NCBI GenBank assembly: GCA_013115125.1
Contig: JABANN010000069.1
Location: forward strand, 17,283 to 81,282
Direction: 5' to 3'
Origin: Perkinsus olseni
Taxonomy: Eukaryota > Perkinsozoa > Perkinsida
DNA length: 64,000 bases
Part shown: positions 47,804-57,992 of the stretch, piece by piece
Layout: every line of letters begins with the position of its first letter
How positions within the stretch are numbered: the stretch's first letter is position 1
Made by a program: the position numbers and the translations under genes
Notes under the pieces: model-generated
Database searches by the model: none
The model's input: only the letters and a program-made list of their open reading frames with translations
Told to the model about the DNA's origin: nothing

Positions 47804-50320
47804 ATGTCAGCGACTGCTACCGGTGGAGGAGATGCGGGGGACCTCGCGTACTATCAGGAGCAGTTGTCGCAGGTGAAGAGTCTGCTGGATCAGGACCCGG
47901 AGAATGCTGAGATTAAAGAGGTCAGTGGGTTATGCTTCGTGTTTGGTGTGGAGGAGGTATGGGGTTCTATCCCGGCGTCCTTTTTATCGCTTGCTCCGAG
48001 GTGAGGAGTGAGGTGGGGTGGAAACCAAGCGAAGGATATTCATGCGTGACAGCGTGAGAAGTGGGTGTCTCGGGGTGTCTCACCCTGGACTGAAGCGTGT
48101 TCTACATCGGTGAGGAATGCAGGTTTGGCGATTGGGGTAAATTGGGGTACTAGATCATCATCGAGGTTTGCGGCGGACAGTGTTTCTACGCGAAACCCAA
48201 ACGCAACGACATCCAACGAGCCCCTCCGCTTAGTAGCTGCGGCAACGAATTGGCCCTTAGGGATGGATCATGGTTAAATTGGGGAAGTGTTTCGGGACGG
48301 TTGTTGCTCATGTTGTTGGTCATCATCAGATTTATGAGCAGCTGAAAGATACTGTGAACATCCTTGAGGAGAGTGAAAAACAAAAAGAAAGTAGGCTTGG
48401 TATCATATGTGGGTGCTTCGCTCCGCTCTAGTGAGATTTCGTGAAGTGCCAGCATGTAGAAAGATATCCATCTAATAATAATGTCATCAATTCTGTCTTT
48501 CTCTTATCACTAACCGTCTGCTGTCAGCCGTACTCGCGATGGGCGCCGAGATTGAGAAGGAGCGGTTGGCAGCAGCGGCGGCCTTGGAAGCTGAGAAGAG
48601 CAAGGCGGCGGCCGAGGGCTCGGCTGCGGCCTCCTCGTCCACGGCGCAGGCTGCGGCGAGGAGGAGCCATTTGGTTGGGCGGACTTGTGAAGTCTTCTAT
48701 GAGAACAAATGGTAAGCTGGGGAGAGAGAACGATTATGGAATCTTAGGTTGATCATGGGTTTTCATACTGTCATGGTGTAGCCTGCGTGCTGCGTAATAT
48801 CGTTTTTCCGCCCTAGTTTTCAATTTTGGCAGTTTTTCCACCACATTTTGAAAAAAAAGGTTCCATTTTTTCATTTTTCGCAAGCACTTGGTATATTTTT
48901 TTCCGAAATTCAGCGGATATTCTACGACAATTTTCGGTAATTCTCTTCCTCCCTTACTCAGGTTCAACGCGGAGATCACGGGCGTCCGGATAGACGAGCT
49001 CGGCACTGAACGGTGCGTCGGAGGGGAGGGGGGAATCTTTTCCGAATACCATCATCACGAGACTTCACGAGTGTACTGAGATTCTGAGAATAGCCAGGGT
49101 CGACATAAGATACGCCTGGAGCTGTTACGCCTGACGTTGGTTCTGCTCAGCTTCATAGTGTTGTGGAGAATCTTTGGACTTTGTGATATGCTAGGATGGT
49201 AGCGGATGTATGATTTCCGAAGATGCCATCGAGCCCACGCCTTTGGACCTCGCAGGTGCGCCGTCCGGTTTATCGGTTTCGATCAGCGGAGAGAATACAA
49301 AGTGCAGGACGTAGCCCTGCTGAAGCCACCGCGACCACAGGAAGCTCCGGTGGGGTCGGTTGTGCAGGCAATCTGGGCACAGGATGGGCTGTGGTAGGAT
49401 AATCGATCAACTGGGCGAGCGCTAAATGGATGGGACAGGTATCAATGTACGATTTTGGAGCATACTGTGAAGGGGTATAAAGTGATATTTGAAGAGGATC
49501 CCGGGCAGACTCCTGAGGAGGTTAATATTGATCAGATTCGGTAGGGAGAGGTCGGCGGTTCGAACCTAGGGCTGGGCATTTTGGCTGTCATTTTTAGATT
49601 GATTGCGAGGGAGGCTCAAGCCAAGAAGGCTACCGTTGGGGAGAAAGAGTGAGTTTGGTTTCTATTCGGGAGGTCTCTGGTTCGATCCCCGCGTGGTGCA
49701 TTTTTCGTGTAGGTATATTACTCCTGCTGGGTACCGCATTCCGGAGAAGTACAAGGTGGACCCCAAGGTTGACTCGGAGGCATCGATTGGTGAGATGGAG
49801 AATCTTTGGGAATCTTTTGGAGTATCTTTCGTAACAATTATGCCCGCCTCTCACCTGAAGATATGAAAGATCTTTCACGTGCGTGATTGAGAATCTTGGA
49901 TGTTATTTTTGTCAGAGGCGAAGCGGAGGAAGATTCATCAGTTGAAGACTCAGCAGAGAGAAGAAATGAAAGATAAAGAATCCAAGTGAGTATCTTCTCG
50001 CGCTCGAAAATCTTCGCGGTGCGCACCGAACTTGTTCAAGTAGTGATATTGGTAGTTCGGAAGACGCGCTTTTGGCTACTTTGACATTCGGATTGTATAA
50101 CGCGCGGCGTATCCGAGGTCGACGCGTGACTTACGTGAGTTTTCGATGAAATTTCGTGTTTATTATGAAACGGCTGATCGATTTCGGGCGAGCGAAATCG
50201 CCATCGTGTCTCAGACAGTCGCAAGTGTCGTGGCAGAAGTTTGCGAAGAAGCAAGCGCATCGTGCTCACAAGCATAACTACATCCAAACTTCTAACGTCC
50301 GCAAGCCGATAGGGAAGTGA
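47804..50320 (+). CDS. SPF30/SMNDC1-like splicing factor with Tudor domains
   Basis: join(47804..47920,48330..48390,48528..48711,48962..49012,49256..49393,49439..49540,49598..49648,49713..49789,49916..49985,50215..50320), 318 aa, all ten exons in phase. The N-terminal YYQEQLSQVKSLLDQDPENAE is the helical motif of SMN-family proteins. The Tudor domain follows (VGRTCEVFYENKWFNAEITG...CAVRFIGFDQRREYKV), then a second Tudor-like segment (QAIWAQDGLWYQCTILEHT...GYKVIFEEDP). A conserved AGYRIPEKY and basic tail (WQKFAKKQ) complete it. SPF30 joins U4/U6.U5 tri-snRNP to the prespliceosome by binding methylated Sm proteins. Introns contain motif C (48415), motif B (48738, 49099, 50108) and T-arm-like cores (49541-49597, 49649-49712), so this gene samples most of the intron motif families. 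Confidence 0.93.
49541..49597 (+). repeat. 57-nt SPF30 intron with T-arm-like core
   Basis: An intron GTAGGGAGAGGTCGGCGGTTCGAACC...TTTTTAG in phase 2. AGGTC-GGCGGTTCGAACC at 49550-49566 has the form of a tRNA variable loop plus T-arm (GGTTCGAACC at 49557-49566). Confidence 0.85.
49649..49712 (+). repeat. 64-nt SPF30 intron with T-arm-like core
   Basis: An intron GTGAGTTTGG...CGTGTAG in phase 2. It contains GGAGGTCTCTGGTTCGATCC, like the 3' half of a tRNA, followed by GTGGTGCA. GGTTCGATCC is at 49679-49688. Confidence 0.85.
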
Positions 50321-51167
50321 CGATACAGTATCATACGGTATCTTAGGTTGATGCGTGTTGGGTTCAGAATGGGTCGGTAGAATGATTATGTGGTTAAGAT
50401 TGTAAAATATTGAATGGTCTCGTTTATGGAGGAATCTTTTTCTCCGGCGGTGCGATGCTCACCGGTACATTTTCCATTCACGCTCAGCGTCGCGGAGGCA
50501 TGTGAGTGGTTTTCCCTCGGTCTGTTGCCAGGTCTTTTCTTGTTGTTCACGAAAACTCATGACTAAGCGTGTTCTGGTTACGCAAATTATTTATCGTTAT
50601 ATTAATTTACCCTATCTTCGCTCCTTGACGAGCAATGACCGTACGCACGGGATTTCGGAATATTGGGCGAAAAATTGTGGAAAAAAATTGAGGAAAACTG
50701 GTATATCTCGGGGGGGGGGGGTTGGAACACATTCTTGTTTATGATACATAGAGAAACTGTGAAGAAGGTTGAAGAAGACAGGAATGAAAAAACGAGCGAG
50801 CGAAGATAACGGACTTCTCTGTTCGCCGTTTTTATCACTCCATTGATTTCACAGTAGCGGGAAATCTGTGGTTATGTTTTGGAATCTTGATTTTTTTCGC
50901 ATCGTCAGCGGCTCAGTAATTTATTAGAAGTTTCAGAGTTTTTGTTTTTCTTGTCGCCTCGGTTCGGTAGCGATTGTTTTGCGAAGATGCAAAGACACAT
51001 GTGGAGCTTCGAAGGAAGATACGCCCCACCTCCAAGGGTAGGTCGGAAAAGGTCGACCTCGGATGGTATCTTTTTGTTCATGACAGGTGGTGAGCTCTCA
51101 GAGTGTGGGGTTCCACGGTAAGTTGCTGTTCTTGCGCACGGCAAAGAATATCTTTCGGAGTATCTTT
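50321..51167. other. Gap between SPF30 and the next gene
   Basis: No gene recognised. Motif B copies occur at 50338-50355 (GTATCTTAGGTTGATGCG) and 51041-51060 (GGTCGACCTCGGATGGTATC), the second directly before a good acceptor (CATGACAG at 51086), so a 5' UTR intron of the following gene is likely. Confidence 0.45.
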
Positions 51168-51556
51168 ATGTCAGGGACGGAGACGGAGGGCACTTCGACC
51201 ACTTCGCAGGGTGACAGAGTTCGAGCTGAAGTTGCTGGGAATAGGAGTAGGTCAAAGATACGGCGAAGAGTATCTTGATCGATTATGCCACAGGCAACTT
51301 CGATGTCGACCTCATGCCGATTGAAGATCTTGCGGCGTCCGCAAGCATCGAGACCTTGCGAAAGTGGAACTCAGTGATCAACCTCGAGCTGTCCGATCGC
51401 GCCGAGGCTCTCGCCAAGGAGCGTCAAGAGACCGAGCAGTGCATCAAGGCCACTCAGGAGATGACCACTGACGGGAAGGATGTGGCGGCGGCGGCGACCA
51501 ATGCTGAGGGCGCAGCTGGGCTGCAGCTGCAGAAATGGGACTTCTCTTTACAGTAG
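51168..51556 (+). CDS. 113-aa helical protein of unknown function
   Basis: join(51168..51246,51294..51556). The ATG opens a Thr/Ser-rich start (MSGTETEGTSTTSQGD), then after a 47-nt intron a mostly helical segment (LAASASIETLRKWNSVINLE, ELSDRAEALAKERQETEQC) consistent with a coiled coil. It ends in an Ala-rich tract and KWDFSLQ. No family recognised; the size would fit a small complex subunit. The intron GTAGGTCAAAGATACGG...CCACAG is a motif B intron and removing it also removes an in-frame stop, which supports the model. It is followed within 55 nt by the GTPase exon. Confidence 0.6.
51247..51293 (+). repeat. 47-nt intron with motif B
   Basis: It starts GTAGGTCAAAGATACGGCG, contains GAGTATCTTGATCG and ends ATGCCACAG. 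Direct and reversed forms of the GATAC core lie in one intron. Confidence 0.7.
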
Positions 51557-51608
51557 CTAGAGGTGTCAGAAAGATGTGCTGAGAGTAGCGCGCGGTGTGG
51601 TATCTCAG
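51557..51608 (+). repeat. Motif D in noncoding sequence before a GTPase exon
   Basis: CTAGAGGTGTCAGAAAG (motif D starts AGCTAGAG at 51555) is followed by 35 nt and acceptor GGTATCTCAG at 51608. It is probably the 3' part or whole of the first intron of the Rab-like gene. Confidence 0.7.
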
Positions 51609-53047
51609 GTATTGTATACTAGGCGCCAGTGGAGTTGGGAAGACGGCTCTGTTCAATAGAATGGTGGAAGATTCCTTTCATAGTGATTACCGCCCTACAA
51701 CCGCGACTAATAGCGGGAAGGTTCTCCTTGATGTAAGAAATATCCTTCGCTGTGCGTGCAGTTGGGATGAGAAGATACCTTGAAACGGTCGGAGTTTGTC
51801 TTCTTAGGGCGGGCGAAATTGTTGATCGGTGATGTGTTAGTGGTTTTACGTGGCTTGGGCGTGCGTTCACCTCGCAGGTTAGCTAACCCGACCTTTCCGA
51901 GATATGCACGCTTGAAAGATTCGCATACTGCTGGAACTTGTGCTTCGTTGCAACCGCTGCCTCCTGGTTGTCGTGTGGTTACACTAACCAAACTTTCTTC
52001 CGGAAAGAAGGTCTCTGTGGTCCGTGAAGAAAAAACTGCAGCATCTTGAATTCTTATTTCCCTCTTGGACTTCCTCAACTCTCCATTCTCTTCATCAGAT
52101 ACAACAATCGCGGCTTCAACTGTGTATCTTCGATACCTACTATTCTCGCTTCGCCTACACCTACGCTAACGTGTCCGCGGTGGTTCTGCTTGTGTATGAT
52201 GTTACAGATCGCAGAGTAAGTGGCAATCGACCGCATCGCTCCGCCCCACCTCTCCAGCGCTGAGCACTACGCACAGATATGCGCAGACGGTTCCTATATT
52301 CTGAAAAATTGCTTAAATCGTACCAACTTTCCTTCACTTCTTCTTTACACGGGGCACTTAAATGCTATTAGTGGTGGACGTGTCGAATGCTGAGTGTCGG
52401 TTTTCAATGTTCTCCTGTGTGAACAGCGATTTGTCGTGAGTGTTTGAGCACATGCTACGCTCGACACTCGGGAGACGTTCATCACCCAAGGGAGTTTTCA
52501 CCATCTTTTATTGACATGTAGATAGCATCCTTCAAGTTTAATCTTTTTATGAACCTTCGTGAAAGACCCGATTTTTTGGGAAATTTCGGCGATTTTTGCT
52601 GCAAAATTGCCGGTTGATATTCGCTCTTTTTCAGTCGTTCGAGAATTTACTGGATTTCATCGATCGCGAGAAGGCCCGGGCGGCCAAACCCGGCGAGTCA
52701 TCGATAACGTGGCAGAAGTCAGCGACGTCTATCGTACTCGTTGCGAACAAATGCGATATGAATCCTGAGATGTGGCAAGTGAGCTCAGAAGAAGGACGGA
52801 AAGTTGGTATGGCCAATAGATTTTTGTATGTTGAAGTAATAATCGATCGCTCGGGCGAGCGTTTTTGTGGTCAGGGTGATCGTGTTTGCAGGTTTCGGCT
52901 AAAACGGGTAGTGGGGTTGAAGATATGTTCATCAATTGCAGCCGACAGGTTATGTTAATAATGCAGATGGGAGGTGGGTGCGTATCGGCGTCGCGAGATT
53001 CTCTGAATTATATTGAAAGAGAATACTGCCGAAGAGGTTGGAATTGA
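51609..53047 (+). CDS. Rab-like small GTPase with altered switch II
   Basis: join(<51609..51732,52099..52215,52635..52835,52892..53047), with the first exon not identified (entry in phase 2). G1 is intact (CILGASGVGKTALFNRM). G4 NKCD (VLVANKCDMNP) and G5 SAK (VSAKTGSGVEDMF) are present. G3, normally DTAGQ, reads IFDTYYSRF, so the Gly and Gln needed for hydrolysis are missing. Hydrophobic strands AVVLLVYDVTD and the SFENLLDFI helix follow the Rab pattern. The C terminus (YCRRGWN) lacks the usual double-Cys prenylation signal, unless another exon follows. Introns of 366 and 419 nt are longer than average. The protein would be expected to bind GTP with weak intrinsic hydrolysis; a membrane-traffic role is inference. 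Confidence 0.75.
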
Positions 53048-53123
53048 TAACGCGATTTTTTGGCTCGATTGAAGCGTCAACCAGCTCTTTCTTTCGCCGT
53101 TTCCAGGTCAATTCTTGAGTAAC

Positions 53124-56100
53124 ATGTCTTCGAGTATCGTGGGGGTCAAGGCAGCCAGTGAGCAGTACAATGATTCCAACGACATTATGTTGGTGTCCTC
53201 ACGAGGAGCTAACATTCTCCGAGATCCAGTAGGCGATCTTGCTCATCTCTTTATCACTTGCATTTTCCTAACAGGTCCTCAATAAAGGAACCCAGTTCAG
53301 CGAAATCGAGCGTGACGAGCTGTCTCTGCGTGGCCTGATTCCGGTACGCCAGTGTAACATTGGAATGCAGATAACGCGCAATATGGAACGACTGAGGATG
53401 AGAGACACCGACCTATCCCGTTTTATGGATCTCCAAGGTAGGCGGTACCGCCATATCGTGAGTTTGCAGGAGTCGAAACTCGCCAATACTCCGCAGTTGT
53501 CATCGGTATCTTGTTCAACACCCGACTGTCATGCAACGGCTACTACTTCGTAGCTAATTGCACCCCGTTAGACTTGGGAGATTTTCATGCTGTCGTCGTA
53601 GATGGCGTTCGGAGAATCTCGCTCGGTGATAGTAGCGTTGTGAGGACTCATACAAGTTGATTGAGCTTCCACCTAGAGAGTATATATAACGTACCTCGAG
53701 TCGATGTATAGTACTACCTAATAAGCTTGAATTAACTTGTGACTTTCGCTACCCGTTCGCTGGTCTAATGATGGGTCATATTCTGTCAGCAATATTCGAT
53801 CGTAACGAGACTCTCTACTACCGTCTGCTAGTCGAGAACCTTGAGGAGCTGCACCGGATCGTATTCATTCCTACAGTTGGTGATGTGTAAGTCACGGATG
53901 CTGAATGTAGCGCCTGTTCCAACGGTGGTGTCGTTTCCAATGTGCGTGTACGCATTCTAATCCGCACATAATGCCTCGAAATGTGTTACTACTCGACTAC
54001 TACGGTGCGGAATTTCCCATGGTATTGGCATGTGTGACCAGAAAGCAGTAAGTCCTTAATTTGATTTCAAACGAGCGTTGGTCAACGGTTGGTGGAGTGC
54101 TTCGTCCAGTGCCTAATGGCATGGGGCCAATGCCCGTGCTGCCAAAGAACCTCACTTTGCAATCTCGCAAAGTCCGGGATGACCCAGCGGCAGCAATCCA
54201 AGGGTGGATGACTTTTATCCCGGAAGCGTGCTGGAGTTCTTGACAGCGTTCATGTTGCCCGAGGTCGTGACGCTGTGGATGATGGTCGCGATGGCGATAA
54301 AATAGTGACTAATAACAGAATTCCAACGTCACTATCGCCGCGATAGTGGATCTGTGTACACCGTGAAGTGGTATCGGCAGTGGAGGAGCACTCCTCTCGG
54401 CATTGGACGGTCGCGGCCGATTCTACGTCTTCACAGGCGGGCGAAGTATCCTGTCACGGATATACACCAGTCTGGTGTGGTGCCAAGTTGGCACTGCCAA
54501 CCCGGAGGAGCCTGTTCTTACTGTGAAGAGAAAGATCTGCAAGGCCGGGCCGCTTGGCGGTGGTGGCGACAAAAAGAATGAGAGGTTACTTTTCTCCTCG
54601 TCTGGTCTTGCGGTGTCTCGAGGTTGTGCCACATACTTTTCCTCTACTGTGCCGGCGGCCACTGTAGGTAAGCTCGTCAGCTGGTGCAACCAGTACAAAG
54701 TGGCGCCGCGTACAACGTGCTGGAGTACTTGACAGCGAGGATTCCTCGCCACCATGCCGGCTGAAAGTGCTGGCTGACATAGTGCACCTTGTGCCCTCCG
54801 TGCCCGTCTACAGGGAACAATTCCTTCATTCTCTCAACGTCCGCAGCCTGTGGATGGTGATCGAGGTGGCGATATAATAGAGACTTATACCATAGCCTAG
54901 AATGATATGAGTCATATGACATACTATATGACAGAGTACAAAATTATTCTCAAACTCTCGTGACTCGAGTGACTAGATGAGTACAGCCAACTGAATCCTG
55001 TCCGGTCTATCTCAAGCACGTCATCTGCTTCCGGCAGGGGTTCCTTCTGTGGGCTCGATTGCGCGTGCCTAGCATTCCAGAGTTGAGTTCAGAACGTATC
55101 TCTGGTGAGAAGCTCCAGTGTTACACTGGCAGTGTGCTCCTGATTTCATTTTCATTGTTGAAGTAGACCTTAGTAACTCCAGTACACGCGTTTTTCCTCG
55201 AAATTTGCTGGTAGTAGAATCACGCGGTTTCTTGTATAGGTGCAAGCAATACGGTAGTGTCTGGCGCTTCCCTCGAGGACTTTACTTCACGTACAGTGAC
55301 AAGGGACATTTTCAGGAAGTCGTTTATAATTGTCCTAACGAGGAAGTCGACCTTGTGGTAAGGTACTTGCATTGTGCGCATATCTTTCGACCTCATGTTC
55401 GGCCAGGTTGTGACTGATGGTAGCCGTATCCTGAGTCTTGGTGACCTCGGCGCCAACGGTATGGGGGTGTCTGTCGGCAAAGTATCCTTGTACGTGGCCT
55501 GTGCTGGGCTCAACCCCGCCCGTGTCTTGCCGTGCATTCTTGACATCGGCACTGACAACGAGGACCTTCTCAATGACCCGCTTTACATAGGAGAACACAA
55601 CAGAAGGCTGAAGGGCAACGACTACTTCGCCATGATTGATGAGTTCGTATCTGCTGTGCTCACGAGATGGCCAAACGCTGTTATTCAGTGGGAAGATTTC
55701 AGCCATCCGAATGCCTTCATGATCCTGGATAATTATTGCAACTCAATACGTAAGGTGCCGGGATCGAACCGGGGTTGCGAGGAGAGCCTAGCGGTATGGA
55801 CTGTTCCTCAGGCACGTTCAACGATGATGTCCAAGGCACTGCTGGTGTTGTTCTAGCAGCTATTCTAGCGGGCTTGAGGGTGAGTGGTGCGCAAAAGATT
55901 TTTTGCTTGCGAATTCGACCAACCGGAGTATCAACCACCATCATCGAGCGCAACAGCTAGAGGTGTCAGAATAAGGATGTCATTTCAGACACGAGCATAT
56001 CTGCAATCCAAGAACAGCGGTACTGGCCAACCTAGTTTCATCAAGAAGCGTTATTCACTTGACGGTCAGCGCTTTGTAAGCGCGTCTTTTCCGTTTCCAT

Positions 56101-57992
56101 TCGGTTGCGATCACAAGTTCCTTTCAGGTCTTTGCCGGCGCTGGTGGTGCGGCTATTGGTATCGTGCGGCTGATTTGTGAGGCGCTGGCACAGGAGGGAG
56201 TCCCGTTGGAGGAAGCCAGTAGGTTGACTGCGGAATTTTGTGGCGCGGTGACGGTCGAATATCTCAGAGTTCCGAATCTGGCTGGTTGATTCCAAGGGTT
56301 TGGTCAGTACGGATCGTCAAAGAGAATATGAGATGGCGAAGGGCAGAGCGAAGTGAGGAAGCGAGGCGCTTCGCTCCGCTGAGAACCTGTGGATTTTTTA
56401 GGACACTTAGGTACAGAATTCACTATGTTCAGCCGCCCATGAAATGCGGCAAGAATGATTTACTTTCGGTGGTGAAAGAAGTCAAGCCTACAGTCTTGAT
56501 TGGGTGAGAATATCTTCACGTCGAGCTAGGAAGATACGAAATAGGTCGAGCTCAAGCGTTATCTCTTAGGGTCTCAGCCCAGAGCGGATTGTTTTCATCC
56601 GAGGTTCTGAAGGCCATGAACGCTAACTGCGAGTACCCCATCGTCTTCAGTCTCTCTAACCCCACCAACTGTTGTGAATGCACCGCCGAGGAGGCCTACA
56701 GAGCCACCAACGGCAAGTGCCTCTTCGCTTCGGGAAGTCCCATGCCGGCCTATCGTGAGCCCAACACGGGAAAATCAGAGCCAGTAGTTGTTGATTTCAG
56801 ACGTGGCGAGTGGAAAGTCGTACAAGTTGAGCTCTCGGGAGTATCCGGAAACTGACGAACATTACATACCGGCACAAGCAAGCAACATGTAGGTTCTTCG
56901 CGGATCAACAGTGTGGCCATCGGCACACTACCGAGGTGCTGAGCTCAGCAGTAGTTCCCCTCAGGTATGTCTATCCTGGTATCGGTTTGGCTGCTACAGC
57001 GGGCAACCTGGCGATAATACCCAACCAGCTATTCTATATTGCAGCGAGTAGGTTGGTGAACATCATCATCATCATAGAGATGGTTTGTTCATGTTTGACG
57101 GGGATTTTTCACCGTGGCCCGTCAGCGTACCGCATCTTATGCGTAACTCATCTATTTCCAATGACAATCCGGTCCTAGACGATCGCGACATTAGTGCTCT
57201 CCCGATCTTCTTCCTTCTCTTGAGTGCCCTTCTTTCTTGATAATGTATAGTCGCCCACTCACCGCGCCTCCTCGAACGTTCTGGATGCTTGGAATGTTCC
57301 AACTGACTGTGTTGTCGCCTTAGGGACAATTGCCTCGATGGTCACAGTGGAGGAGATGAAGACGAGGACGCTTCTCCCGCCGATGTCCAAGATGCGGGAG
57401 ACTGCCTGTAAAGTGGCTGCTCAGTGCATCATCTATGGCTCAAAGAAGTAAGTTCCATGTCGCGCGCGACGAAATTGCTGCTGATGATCATTCGTTATGC
57501 AGGGGATTGACCAGAATCCAAACGCCTTTGGACGCAGAAGTCTTCGTGAAGTCGAAAATGTGGTATCCCGAGTAAGCCTCGTTGCTCTCTCGAATGGTTC
57601 TAGTTCGCCTCTGGCAGATACAAGCATTACATTCCTACCGCTCCTGTACACGCTCATCCCGAGGTGGGTAATCGAAAGGCCCTGGGTTCGATCCGAGGGT
57701 TTGTATTTTTTCAGATATTGCCATCCACTGTGACTACGTTCACAGAAGCGCCGGGTCAGACTCACCGAGCATCTTCTCATCATCAGCGGATTCATCGATT
57801 CGCTCCGAAGGTGGCTGAGACCTCCGTCCCCGCGTGGGGAGGCGCCACACACGCCGCCAAGATCCCCTCGATTGAGTCCAGCCAGTCTTCTCTTGAATGT
57901 AAGGAAGAGGTATCTTTCGCCCCGGCATCTTAGGTTGACCTTAGGTGATCGAGAATCCATCCTGTCTGATAGTGATGATGCAGCATATTGAA
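53124..57992 (+). CDS. Malic enzyme (NAD(P)-dependent)
   Basis: Oxidative decarboxylation of malate to pyruvate. The ATG at 53124 opens [14 protein letters not shown]. Next come [20 protein letters not shown] (53274 on), [18 protein letters not shown] and VFIPTVGDV ending at 53886. After a 1353-nt intron come [20 protein letters not shown] (55240 on), [38 protein letters not shown] and [13 protein letters not shown] (acid cluster binding metal). The dinucleotide site is [12 protein letters not shown], then IVFSLSNPT and [11 protein letters not shown] follow. The end is an acidic tail with TGA at 57992. About 14 introns, mostly 46-65 nt. No mitochondrial presequence is visible. The 55751-55795, 56190-56250 and 57664-57715 introns carry T-arm, motif A+B and T-arm elements. 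Cofactor choice cannot be told from sequence alone. Confidence 0.93.
53887..55239 (+). other. 1353-nt malic enzyme intron with decayed inserted sequence
   Basis: The donor (GTAAGTCAC) and acceptor (TTGTATAG) restore the conserved PTVGDVCKQYG across this span in phase. Inside are protein-like fragments in changing frames (for example [21 protein letters not shown] near 54410-54470, with stops) and two related segments that begin GTGCTGGAG(T/T)(T/A)CTTGACAGCG (54231 and 54719) and end near a GATGGTGATCGAGGTGGCGATA-like phrase. It looks like a duplicated, decayed gene inserted in an intron. Confidence 0.6.
55751..55796 (+). repeat. Malic enzyme intron with reverse T-arm-like core
   Basis: An intron GTAAGGTGCCGGGATCGAACC...GAGCCTAG of about 46 nt. 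The reverse complement gives CCCGGTTCGATCCCGGC with a 4-bp perfect stem (CCGG/CCGG) around TTCGATC, the best T-arm mimic among the six. Confidence 0.85.
55957..55992 (+). repeat. Motif D in a malic enzyme intron
   Basis: AGCTAGAGGTGTCAGAA precedes acceptor GTCATTTCAG by about 20 nt, in the intron that follows ILAGLR. Fourth copy of the 17-mer. Confidence 0.75.
56209..56270 (+). repeat. Malic enzyme intron with motifs B and A
   Basis: After ...GAGGAAGCCA the intron reads GTAGGTTGACTGCGG, then AATTTTGTGGCGCGGTGACGG and acceptor AATATCTCAG. It is 49-50 nt long and consists almost wholly of the two dispersed motifs. Confidence 0.8.
57664..57714 (+). repeat. Malic enzyme intron with T-arm-like core
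   Basis: An intron GTGGGTAATCGAAAGGCCC..., with GGGTTCGATCC (GGTTCGATCC at 57685-57694) and acceptor TATTTTTTCAG. The upstream AAAGGCCC also resembles the variable-loop side of a tRNA. Confidence 0.85.
57900..57946 (+). repeat. 46-nt intron made of motif B
   Basis: GTAAGGAAGAGGTATCTTTC at the 5' end and CATCTTAGGTTGACCTTAG at the 3' end. Removing it adds the acidic C-terminal peptide of malic enzyme ([15 protein letters not shown]). Confidence 0.7.
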
